A stretch of 64,000 bases of DNA from Sphingomonas sp. UBA978 (lineage in GTDB: Bacteria; Pseudomonadota; Alphaproteobacteria; Sphingomonadales; Sphingomonadaceae), in NCBI RefSeq assembly GCF_002292295.1, contig NZ_DBBS01000005.1:62001-126000 (forward strand), written 5' to 3'. Numbering within the stretch: the stretch's first letter is position 1; each line of letters starts with the position of its first letter. Positions 46,143 through 53,640 of this stretch are shown here, piece after piece. Position numbers and translations under genes: made by a program. The notes beneath the pieces are model-generated. The model saw only the letters and a list, made by a program, of their open reading frames with translations, made no database searches and was not told the DNA's origin.

Positions 46143-46240
46143 CCCCTCCGCTTCAGAGGAGGGGTAGGGGGTGGAGACGTCTCGGGCGGTAGCCGTTGTG
46201 GACAGGCCCCACCCCAACCCCTCCCCTGAAGGAGAGGGGA
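46143..46240. repeat. REP-like inverted doublet between hslV and hslU
   Basis: The left unit (46143-46175, starting CCCCTCCGCTTCAGAGG and ending GGGGGTGG) and right unit (46205-46240, reverse complement starting TCCCCTCTCC, ending GGGGTGGGGCC) are inverted copies, each with its own internal hairpin. The same family appears at 55888-55996. In the hslV-hslU transcript it would form a strong stem that could lower hslU expression or protect the upstream message. Confidence 0.7.
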
Positions 46241-46249
46241 TTTCCGGCG

Positions 46250-46819
46250 TTACGTATCGCTGTCCATCAATTCGATGGTGGTCCGGTCGTTGGTATAGAC
46301 GCAGACCTCGGCGGCGATCGCCATCGCCTTGCGGCACACCGTCTCGGCATCCGCCTCGTAATCGACCAGCGCCCGCGCCGCGGCGAGCGCGTAATTGCCG
46401 CCCGATCCGATCGCGGCGACGCCATTCTCCGGCTCCAGCACGTCGCCGTTGCCGGTGAGGATCAATGTCACGTCCTTGTCGGCGACGATCATCATCGCCT
46501 CCAGATTGCGGAGGAATTTGTCGGTGCGCCAGTCCTTGGCCAGCTCGACCGCGGCGCGCATCAGCTTGCCCTGATGCCGCTCCAGCTTCGCCTCGAGCCG
46601 CTCGAACAGCGTGAAGGCATCCGCGGTCGCGCCGGCGAAGCCGCCGATGACCTGCCCGTCCGCGCCGAGGCGGCGGACCTTCTTGGCATTGGGCTTCATC
46701 ACGGTCTGGCCCATCGAAACCTGGCCGTCGCCGATGACGACGACCTTGCCGTTGCGCCTGACCGACAGAATGGTGGTGCCATGCCAGACCGGCATGGAAT
46801 GTGGATCGTTCCCGCTCAT
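46250..46819 (-). CDS. hslV: HslV peptidase of the HslUV protease
   Basis: The 189-residue threonine peptidase of the proteasome beta fold. The catalytic Thr follows the propeptide in MPVWHGTTILSVRRNGKV, and the family strings DGQVSMGQTVMKPNAKKVRR and GFAGATADAFTLFERLEAKL follow. ATG 46819 gives a propeptide of about 14 residues, longer than in E. coli (1); ATG 46795 would shorten it to 6. Forms the protease with HslU encoded downstream. Confidence 0.96.
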   Translation of the reverse strand: MSGNDPHSMPVWHGTTILSVRRNGKVVVIGDGQVSMGQTVMKPNAKKVRRLGADGQVIGGFAGATADAFTLFERLEAKLERHQGKLMRAAVELAKDWRTDKFLRNLEAMMIVADKDVTLILTGNGDVLEPENGVAAIGSGGNYALAAARALVDYEADAETVCRKAMAIAAEVCVYTNDRTTIELMDSDT

Positions 46820-46891
46820 GCCGCGCGATGTAGGGTGGCGGGTGGCGGGGTGCAAAGGGTGCGCTGCGGTTAGATCGCCAGGTCGATTTGA

Positions 46892-47103
46892 TTCACGCGG
46901 AGACGCGGAGAAGGGTCTGGCGCGCAGAGGCGCTGAGGACGCAGAGAAGGAACCAGCGGCGCAGCCCCCTCATCGCTCTTGCCCGATCGTTCGGGGTGAA
47001 GGGTAGATCGGCCTGCGGCGCTGACATTCCCCTCTGCGTCCTCTGCGCCTCTGCGCCTCTGCGCGCAAAAAACCTTCTCCGCGTCTCCGCGTCTCCGCGT
47101 GAA
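46892..47103. repeat. Large inverted repeat built of CGCGGAGACGCGGAG units
   Basis: The 319-nt gap between hslV and the holin gene contains no gene but two long complementary arms. The left arm (46892-46950) runs TTCACGCGGAGACGCGGAGA, GCGCAGAGG and ACGCAGAGAAGG. The right arm (47031-47103) holds CTCTGCGTCCTCTGCGCC, extra CTCTGCGCC and GTCTCCGC copies, and ends CCGCGTCTCCGCGTGAA. About 80 nt lie between. The short units are repeated in tandem within the right arm (CTCTGCGCC twice, GTCTCCGC twice). Confidence 0.75.
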
Positions 47104-47138
47104 CCAAACCTTCCTGGCGGCTTCGCGAGACCGAAACC

Positions 47139-47384
47139 CTATTCCACCCCCCGGACCTTCCCCCACGCCCGCGCCGCGGTATAGCCGAGATAGCCCGTCC
47201 CGAACAAAGCGTACAAAGGCTCCGGGATCGCCGCCAGATACGCCCCCATCCCCCGTGCCATCGCCGCCGCGGTCGCGGGGCTGACCGCGCCGATCACGCT
47301 CATCGGGATCGCCCACAGCAGCAACGCGTACATCACGTAGAGGAACGTCGGCCGTGCCCGCCGCACCCAAGGATCGGGCGTCAC
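47139..47384 (-). CDS. Holin of the 3TM (GTA-release type) family
   Basis: An 81-residue protein: a polar start (PDPWVRRARPTFL) followed by two to three membrane segments (YVMYALLLWAIPMSVIGAV, MGAYLAAIPEPLYALFGTGYLGYTAA). The wording matches the 3-TM holin family found with gene transfer agents and prophages. The GTG start at 47384 overlaps the endolysin stop by 4 nt, so the two make a lysis pair: the holin would open the inner membrane to let the muramidase out. Confidence 0.78.
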   Translation of the reverse strand: MTPDPWVRRARPTFLYVMYALLLWAIPMSVIGAVSPATAAAMARGMGAYLAAIPEPLYALFGTGYLGYTAARAWGKVRGVE

Positions 47385-47920
47385 GACAGCCGCTCCGCCA
47401 GCCACCCGTACAGGAACGCCTCGTTCGCTGGCCGCCGCTCGGCGAGCGCGACATAATGCTCCCCCTGCAAGGCATCGACCGCACGCACCAGCACGCGCTC
47501 CCCCGCCGCCCCGCGCCGCGCGAGGAACGCGTCGAGCGCCGCCAGCGTCCGCGCGCCGATCGCCCGGTCGAGCGCCAGATCGGCATAATCGCTCGCCCCG
47601 CGGTTGAGCGCGTTGAGCGCGCGCTGAAGGAACCCGATCGCGGTCGCGGTCCCCATGTTGACGCCGGTGTCGAACAGCTCCGCCGCGAGCAGGGGCGCAC
47701 GGGACGCGATGCGATCGAACCCCGGCGCGCGCCAGTAGACGCGCTCGTAGATCGCCGCCGCCACCGCGCGCGGCATATCCCGGATCGGCCCGTGATAGCC
47801 GTTGGCGCGCGCCACCGCGATCGTGATCCCCCAGCGCGTCGCCCCGCCGCGATCCGCGGGATGGTCGACATAACCGCCCTCCCGCGCGATCAGCTTCTCG
47901 ATCAATACAGCCGGATTCAT
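47381..47920 (-). CDS. GH108 family endolysin/muramidase
   Basis: A 179-residue peptidoglycan hydrolase. The catalytic Glu sits in LIAREGGYVDHPADRGGATRWGIT, the signature of glycosyl hydrolase family 108; YERVYWRAPGFDRI and a C-terminal peptidoglycan-binding region (GVNMGTATAIGFLQRALNAL) follow. No signal peptide is seen, so release would depend on the overlapping holin gene. No capsid, tail or terminase gene is near, so this is an orphan lysis module from a phage or gene-transfer-agent ancestor. Confidence 0.85.
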   Translation of the reverse strand: MNPAVLIEKLIAREGGYVDHPADRGGATRWGITIAVARANGYHGPIRDMPRAVAAAIYERVYWRAPGFDRIASRAPLLAAELFDTGVNMGTATAIGFLQRALNALNRGASDYADLALDRAIGARTLAALDAFLARRGAAGERVLVRAVDALQGEHYVALAERRPANEAFLYGWLAERLS

Positions 47921-48233
47921 CGTCCCTTCCCCCTGTCGTACCCGCGCGAGGGATCATGCCTCACGCGAGTAGGACAGCGGATTCTGAACGGCGGCCGGGA
48001 ATGCCGCTTCGTCAGGCGCTTGGCCGGGGCGCCCGGCGACGCCGCTCCATCACCCGGTCCGCCTGTTGCGCCGCAGCACGAAGCGGGGTAACCCGCGGTC
48101 ATTCGCAAGGACCCGGTGCAATTCCGGGTGGCTATTCCGGCCGCCGATCCGCCGGACAACATGATACCGCGCCCGACATCCTCCCATCGCCGCCGCTGCG
48201 ATGCCCGTCCGCGCGGTCCATGCGGACCTGTTC
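47921..48233. other. Intergenic region without a recognised gene
   Basis: Divergent spacer between the endolysin (minus) and SulP (plus) genes. GGGGGAAGGGACG just before 47920 is the endolysin ribosome-binding site. Around 48099-48145 there is GC-rich structured sequence (a GACCCGG/CCGGGT stem) but no T run and no RNA family I can support. Confidence 0.5.
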
Positions 48234-49703
48234 ATGACCCCATATTTCTCCCGCTACCGTGCCGAATGGTACAGCGGCGCCGCCAATGCCCGCCGCGACG
48301 TCCTCGCCGGCATGGTCGGCACCTTCGCGCTCATACCAGAAGTCATTGCCTTCTCCTTCGTCGCCGGCATCGATCCCGAGGTCGGCCTGTTCGCCTCGTT
48401 CGTCATCGGCATCGTCATCGCGATCTTCGGCGGGCGACCGGCGATGATCTCCGGCGCGGCGGGGTCGGTCGCGCTGGTCGCCGCCGCGCTCGTCCACAGC
48501 CACGGCCTGTCCTATCTGCTCGGCGCGACGATCCTCGCGGGCGTGTTCCAGATCGCCTTCGGGTTGTTCAAGCTCGACGTGCTGATGCGCTTCGTGTCGC
48601 GATCGGTGCGTACCGGCTTCGTCAACGCGCTGGCGATCCTGATCTTCTCCGCGCAGGTGCCGCAAATGGTGGACGTCAGCTGGCACACCTATGCGATGAT
48701 CGCGCTGGGCCTCGCGATCATCTATCTGCTGCCCCGCGTCAGCGATGCGATCCCGTCGCCGCTGATCTGCATCGTCGTTCTGACCGCGATCGGCATCGCC
48801 TTTCCGATGCCGCTGCACACCGTCGCCGACCTCGGGCGGTTGCCGGCGTCGCTGCCGCATTTCGCCCTCCCCGCGCTGCCGCTCGAATGGCGGACGCTGG
48901 GGATCATCGCGCCCTATGCGCTGGCGATGGCCGCGGTAGGTCTGCTGGAATCCCTGATGACCGCGCGGGTCGTCGACGACCTGACCGAGAGCAACAGCGA
49001 CAAGGCGCAGGAATGCACCGGCCTCGGCCTCGCCAATGTCGCAGCCGGCCTGTTCGGCGGCATCGCGGGGTGCGGAATGATCGGCCAGACCGTCGGCAAC
49101 GTCCGCTATGGCGGACGCGGGCGGCTGTCGACCTTGGTCGCGGGCGTCTTCCTGCTCGTCGTGATGGTGCCGCTGCGACCATGGGTGGCGCAGGTGCCGG
49201 TCGCGGCGCTGGTCGCGATCATGATTATGGTGTCGGCGAGCACCTTCTCATGGGGCTCGCTGCGCGACCTTGCCCGGCATCCCAAGGTGTCCGGCGCGGT
49301 GATGCTCGCGACCGTCGCGGTGACGGTGGCGACGCACGATCTGTCGATGGGCGTCGCGGTCGGCGTACTGATGAGCGGCGTGTTCTTCGCGTTCAAGGTG
49401 ACGCGCCTGATGCGGGTCGAAACCGGCTATGACGCCGCGAGCGACACGCGCACCTATGACGTGTCGGGTCAGGTGTTCTTCGCAAGCGCGGAGATCTTCG
49501 CCGACCGTTTCGACCTGCGCGACACCGCCGGGCGCGTGCGGATCGACCTGACGCAGGCGCATCTGTGGGACATTACCGCAGTCGGCGCGCTGGAGGAGGT
49601 CGTCTCCAAATTGCGCGCGCATGGCATCGCAGTCGAGGTCGTCGGCCTGAATACGGCGAGCAGCGTGCTGGTCGACCGTCACGCGCCGCTGGTGATGGGC
49701 TGA
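48234..49703 (+). CDS. SulP family anion transporter with STAS domain
   Basis: A 489-residue carrier of the SLC26/SulP family. About ten to twelve membrane helices start with DVLAGMVGTFALIPEVIAFS (family signature), VGLFASFVIG and the GGIAGCGMIGQT loop; the C-terminal STAS domain begins near VSGQVFFASAEIF. It imports sulfate, bicarbonate, dicarboxylates or similar anions; which one is open. ATG 48234 fits the usual N-terminus; ATG 48201 would add 11 residues. Neither has a clear ribosome-binding site. Converges with sdhA. Confidence 0.88.
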   Translation: MTPYFSRYRAEWYSGAANARRDVLAGMVGTFALIPEVIAFSFVAGIDPEVGLFASFVIGIVIAIFGGRPAMISGAAGSVALVAAALVHSHGLSYLLGATILAGVFQIAFGLFKLDVLMRFVSRSVRTGFVNALAILIFSAQVPQMVDVSWHTYAMIALGLAIIYLLPRVSDAIPSPLICIVVLTAIGIAFPMPLHTVADLGRLPASLPHFALPALPLEWRTLGIIAPYALAMAAVGLLESLMTARVVDDLTESNSDKAQECTGLGLANVAAGLFGGIAGCGMIGQTVGNVRYGGRGRLSTLVAGVFLLVVMVPLRPWVAQVPVAALVAIMIMVSASTFSWGSLRDLARHPKVSGAVMLATVAVTVATHDLSMGVAVGVLMSGVFFAFKVTRLMRVETGYDAASDTRTYDVSGQVFFASAEIFADRFDLRDTAGRVRIDLTQAHLWDITAVGALEEVVSKLRAHGIAVEVVGLNTASSVLVDRHAPLVMG

Positions 49704-49712
49704 CCCAAAGAG

Positions 49713-49734
49713 GCCCCTCCCGTCGGGGAGGGGC
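49713..49734. terminator. Bidirectional terminator between SulP and sdhA
   Basis: GCCCCTCCC and GGGGAGGGGC form a near-perfect stem with a 3-nt loop in the 41-nt space between the convergent stops. AAAG precedes it, which reads CTTT on the minus strand and so gives weak terminator polarity for sdhA. Confidence 0.6.
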
Positions 49735-49744
49735 TATCGCAGGA

Positions 49745-51547
49745 TCAATACACCCGCTTCTTCGGCTTGATGTACTCGACGTCGTCGGTCAGCGTATAGT
49801 CGTGCACCGGACGGTAATCGATCGCCGTCGCACCGCCGACGCCGCCCCAGCCGGTGAAGGTCGTGATGGTGTGCTTCATCCAGTTCGCGTCGTCGCGATC
49901 GGGATGATCCTCGTTCACATGCGCGCCGCGCGATTCCTTGCGGTTCGCCGCCGAATCGATCGTCACCACCGCCTGCGCGACCAGATTGTCGAGCTCCAGC
50001 GTCTCGATCAGGTCGGTGTTCCAGATCAGGCTGCGGTCGTTGACCTGCACGTCCTCCATCTTGCGATAGATGCCCTTCATCAGCGACCGGCCCTCGGTCA
50101 GCAGCGCATTGTCGCGGAACACCGCGCAATGCTTCTGCATCGTGCGCTGCATCTCGCCGCGGATTTCTGCGGTCGGAATGCTGCCGGCGGCGTTGCGGAA
50201 CTTGTCGAGACGGGTCAGCGACAGCTCCTCCGAACCCTTGGGCAGCGGGTTGTGCGTGCCGTTCGGCTTGCAGATGTCGGCGATCCGCTTGCCGGTCGCG
50301 CGGCCGAACACGACGAGATCGATCAGCGAGTTCGAGCCAAGGCGGTTGGCGCCATGGACGGAGACGCACGCCGCCTCGCCCACCGCGAACAGGCCGGGGA
50401 CGACCGTGTCGGGGTTGCCATCGACGAGGTTGACGACCTCGCCGTGGAAGTTGGTCGGGATGCCGCCCATGTTGTAATGCACCGTCGGCGTGACGGGGAG
50501 CGGCTGGCGCGTCAGGTCGACGCCCGCGAAGATCTTGCCCGTCTCGGTGATGCCCGGCAGCCGCTCGTGCAGCACCTTGGGATCGATATGGTCGAGGTGC
50601 AGGAAGATATGGTCGCCGTTCTTGCCGACGCCGCGGCCTTCGCGCATCTCCATCGCCATCGAACGGCTGACGACGTCGCGCGAGGCGAGGTCCTTCGCCG
50701 ACGGGGCATAGCGCTCCATGAAGCGCTCGCCCTCAGAGTTGGTCAGGTAACCGCCTTCGCCGCGCGCGCCTTCGGTGATGAGCACGCCCGCGCCGTAGAT
50801 GCCGGTCGGGTGGAACTGGACGAACTCCATGTCCTGGAGCGGCAGGCCGGCGCGCAGCACCATGCCGCCGCCGTCACCCGTGCAGGTATGCGCCGAGGTC
50901 GCCGAGAAATAGCAGCGCCCGTAGCCGCCGGTCGCGAGCACGGTGTTGTGCGCGCGGAAGCGGTGGATCGAGCCGTCCTCCATGCACAGCGCGACGACGC
51001 CGCGGCACTGGCCGTTCTCCATGATGAGATCGAGCGCGAAATATTCGACGTAGAAGTCGGCATCGTAGCGCAGCGACTGCTGGTACAGGGTGTGCAGCAT
51101 CGCATGGCCGGTGCGATCGGCGGCGGCGCAGGTGCGCTGCGCGGGGGGACCTTCGCCCATGTTCTGCATCATGCCGCCGAACGGGCGCTGGTAGATGCGG
51201 CCCTCTTCCGTGCGGCTGAACGGCATGCCGGCATGCTCCAGCTCGTACACCGCGGCGGGCGCCTCGCGGACCATATATTCGATCGCGTCCTGGTCGCCGA
51301 GCCAGTCCGACCCCTTGACGGTGTCGAACATGTGCCACGTCCAGTGATCCGGCCCCATGTTGCCGAGGCTGGCGGCGATGCCGCCCTGCGCCGCGACGGT
51401 GTGGCTGCGGGTCGGGAACACCTTGGTGATGCAGGCGGTCTTCAGGCCGTTCTGCGCGCATTCCATGACGGCGCGCAGCCCAGAGCCGCCCGCGCCGACG
51501 ACAACGGCGTCATAGGTATGGTCGATGATCTTGTAGGCGGCGCTCAT
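49745..51547 (-). CDS. sdhA: Succinate dehydrogenase flavoprotein subunit
   Basis: A 600-residue flavoprotein of complex II. FAD-binding start VVVGAGGSGLRAVM, covalent FAD-His in PTRSHTVAAQGGIAASLGN, FAD-binding block ATGGYGRCYFSATSAHTCTGDG, the substrate/catalytic Arg region EGARGEGGYLTNSEGERF, and the C-terminal capping domain. Oxidises succinate to fumarate. Overlaps sdhD by 4 nt. sdhB, which normally follows, is not here: the next gene is SulP on the other strand, 41 nt away. Confidence 0.97.
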   Translation of the reverse strand: MSAAYKIIDHTYDAVVVGAGGSGLRAVMECAQNGLKTACITKVFPTRSHTVAAQGGIAASLGNMGPDHWTWHMFDTVKGSDWLGDQDAIEYMVREAPAAVYELEHAGMPFSRTEEGRIYQRPFGGMMQNMGEGPPAQRTCAAADRTGHAMLHTLYQQSLRYDADFYVEYFALDLIMENGQCRGVVALCMEDGSIHRFRAHNTVLATGGYGRCYFSATSAHTCTGDGGGMVLRAGLPLQDMEFVQFHPTGIYGAGVLITEGARGEGGYLTNSEGERFMERYAPSAKDLASRDVVSRSMAMEMREGRGVGKNGDHIFLHLDHIDPKVLHERLPGITETGKIFAGVDLTRQPLPVTPTVHYNMGGIPTNFHGEVVNLVDGNPDTVVPGLFAVGEAACVSVHGANRLGSNSLIDLVVFGRATGKRIADICKPNGTHNPLPKGSEELSLTRLDKFRNAAGSIPTAEIRGEMQRTMQKHCAVFRDNALLTEGRSLMKGIYRKMEDVQVNDRSLIWNTDLIETLELDNLVAQAVVTIDSAANRKESRGAHVNEDHPDRDDANWMKHTITTFTGWGGVGGATAIDYRPVHDYTLTDDVEYIKPKKRVY

Positions 51548-51927
51548 GCGGCGGCTCCGAAGGCGACCTTGAGGATCGCAAAAATGGCGGTCGCGGCGGT
51601 CGCGACGGTGAAGAAGTTGAGCAGCAGCATGTAGGCGACGCGCTTCTCGCCGTGCTGGTAATCCTCGATCACCACCTGCAGTCCGAGGCGGAAGTGGTAG
51701 AAGACCGACACGATCAGCAGCAGCATCGGCACTGCCGCCCAGCTGTTCTGCAACCAGCTGTGGACGCTGGCATAGTCATAGCCCGGCATGCGCAGCAGGG
51801 CGAAGACGAACCAGAGCGTCAGGAACAGGTTGGACCCTGCGGTGACGCGCTGGCGCCACCAGTGATGCGCGCCTTCCTTGGCGCTGCCGAGGCCGCGGAC
51901 GCGGCCGATGCTGGTGCCCGAACCCAT
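51544..51927 (-). CDS. sdhD: Succinate dehydrogenase membrane anchor subunit
   Basis: A 127-residue protein with three membrane helices (residues 30-47, 62-82, 100-122). Haem and quinone-site residues appear as FYHFRLGLQVVIEDYQHGEK. ATG 51927 shares one base with the sdhC stop (TAATG). Together with SdhC it anchors SdhAB and reduces ubiquinone. Confidence 0.93.
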   Translation of the reverse strand: MGSGTSIGRVRGLGSAKEGAHHWWRQRVTAGSNLFLTLWFVFALLRMPGYDYASVHSWLQNSWAAVPMLLLIVSVFYHFRLGLQVVIEDYQHGEKRVAYMLLLNFFTVATAATAIFAILKVAFGAAA

Positions 51928-52355
51928 TACTTCATCCCCAGGTAGAACCAGAAGGCCGCGGTCAGGACGAACCCGCCGGCGATCACGATCAGGCTGAACA
52001 TCTTGTTGCGCTTCAGTTCGAAGGCCGCGCCCGCGTCCATGACGAGGTGCCGGATGCCGTTCAGCATGTGCGTGAAGAAGGCATAGGTGATGCCGATCCC
52101 GACGACCCAGCCGATCACGTTGAGATTGCCGGCGTCCGTCGTGAACACGCCGCGGAACGTCGCATAGGCCTCCGCGCCCGACGCGATCGCGGCGAGCCAC
52201 CAGACCAGCAGGACCGTGCCGACGGTCGCCATGCCGGATCCGGTCGCGCGATGGAGAATGGAGACCAGCATATGCGGCCCCCAGCTGTAGTGGAGCTTCA
52301 GGAAGCCCGAAAAGAGATGCGGGCTGCGCGGACGCGCCGGTGTGCGGGATGCCAT
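51927..52355 (-). CDS. sdhC: Succinate dehydrogenase cytochrome b556 subunit
   Basis: A 142-residue three-helix membrane protein with the Sdh_cyt signature: RPRSPHLFSGFLKLHYSWG, SILHRATGSGM and GIRHLVMDAG (haem ligand His). ATG 52355 is chosen because GAGGA lies 6-7 nt upstream and it starts MASRTPARPRSPH as in relatives. First gene of the sdhC-D-A unit; its promoter lies in the 106 nt before the dgt stop. Confidence 0.94.
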   Translation of the reverse strand: MASRTPARPRSPHLFSGFLKLHYSWGPHMLVSILHRATGSGMATVGTVLLVWWLAAIASGAEAYATFRGVFTTDAGNLNVIGWVVGIGITYAFFTHMLNGIRHLVMDAGAAFELKRNKMFSLIVIAGGFVLTAAFWFYLGMK

Positions 52356-52461
52356 GAACGGTCCTCGGGCAAAATCGAATGCATTGCCTATTAGGCCGCC
52401 AGTGCTGCGATGCAACCCATCGCTTCGGCTTGCCGCAGCAACGCGCCGACGGATCGCTCGC

Positions 52462-53640
52462 CTAGAAGCCTTCGGGCAGGTCGATCGCGCCGACCAGTTC
52501 GCGATAGCGGGCGATGGCGTAGCGATCGGTCATGCCGGCGATGAAGTCGGCGATGTGGCGACTGCGTTCCGGCTCGCTCGTCGGCACGTCGACCGACCAG
52601 TCCGCGCTCATCGCCGCCGGATCGGCGCGATAGGCGGCGAACAGCCCGCTGACGATGCCGTGCGCCGCATCCGCCGCCTCGAGCTGGCGGGGGTGATGAT
52701 AAAGATTGGCGTACATGAAGCGTTTGAGGTCGCGTTCCTCCTCGCGCATCGCTGGCGAGAAGCCGCACAGCGCCTCGCCTGCCTGCCGGACGTCGTCCGC
52801 GCTGCCGACGCCCGATGCGGCGACGCGGCGACGCGTCTCCTCGATCAGGTTGTTGACCATCGTGCCGATCTGGCTGCGAACGAGTTCGCTCGCCAGCCGC
52901 TTGGGCGCGACCTCCGGAAAGCGCGCGCAGGCCGCGTCCCAGCCGCGCGCGACGATCGGCACCGCGAGCAATTGGTCGAGCGTCAGCAGCCCAGCGCGCA
53001 GGCCGTCGTCGATGTCATGATTGTCATAGGCGATGTCGTCGGCGATCGCCGCCACCTGCGCTTCAAGGCTGGCATGCGTCGTCAGGTCGAGCGGAAAGGC
53101 CGCATCCGCCTCGCGCAGCGCCCAGCCGGGATGGCGGACGGGGCCGTTGTGCTTGGCCAGTCCCTCCAGCGTCTCCCAGGTCAGGTTGAGCCCGTCCCAG
53201 CGCGGATAAGGCCGCTCGATATGGGTCAGCGCCCGCAGCGTATGGCCGTTGTGGTCGAAACCGCCGGCATCGGCCAGCGCCGCCTTCAGCGCATCCTCGC
53301 CGGCATGGCCGAACGGCGGATGGCCGATGTCGTGCGCGAGGCACAGCGCCTCGGTCAGGTCCTCGTTCAGCCCCAGCACGCGCGCGATCGTCCGGCCGAT
53401 CTGCGCGACCTCGAGGCTGTGGGTCAGGCGGACCCGGAAATGATCGCCGTCGGGCGACAGGAACACCTGCGTCTTGTGCCGCAGCCGGCGGAAGCTGATC
53501 GAGTGGATGATCCGGTCGCGATCGCGCTGGAAATCGTCGCGGGGGCCACGGACCGCGAGAGGCGCGGTCCCTGTCTGTTCCTCGTGAAGGCGACCTTTGC
53601 TGCGCGCCGGGTTCGAGGCCCAGGGCGCGCGCACGCTCAC
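52462..53640 (-). CDS. dgt: Deoxyguanosinetriphosphate triphosphohydrolase-like protein
   Basis: A 392-residue HD-domain enzyme that removes triphosphate from dNTPs (family type 2). Start region RDDFQRDRDRIIHSISFRRL, first metal His74 in RLTHSLEVAQ, HD pair 103-104 in LAHDIGHPPFGH, later IADDIAYDNHD with the last metal Asp. Its stop is 106 nt from sdhC; its start overlaps the SPOR gene by 4 nt. Confidence 0.94.
   Translation of the reverse strand: MSVRAPWASNPARSKGRLHEEQTGTAPLAVRGPRDDFQRDRDRIIHSISFRRLRHKTQVFLSPDGDHFRVRLTHSLEVAQIGRTIARVLGLNEDLTEALCLAHDIGHPPFGHAGEDALKAALADAGGFDHNGHTLRALTHIERPYPRWDGLNLTWETLEGLAKHNGPVRHPGWALREADAAFPLDLTTHASLEAQVAAIADDIAYDNHDIDDGLRAGLLTLDQLLAVPIVARGWDAACARFPEVAPKRLASELVRSQIGTMVNNLIEETRRRVAASGVGSADDVRQAGEALCGFSPAMREEERDLKRFMYANLYHHPRQLEAADAAHGIVSGLFAAYRADPAAMSADWSVDVPTSEPERSRHIADFIAGMTDRYAIARYRELVGAIDLPEGF

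Noticed and set aside
46892..47103. CRISPR array suggested by the repeated CGCGGAG/CTCTGCG units
   Set aside because: The units are short and partly contiguous, there are no spacers of even length, the arms are inverted rather than direct repeats, and no cas gene is present.
48080..48150. Stem with GGACCCGGTG and CCGGGTGGCT resembling part of a cobalamin riboswitch
   Set aside because: No recognisable B12-box or full set of conserved elements, and neither neighbour (SulP, endolysin) is a cobalamin gene.
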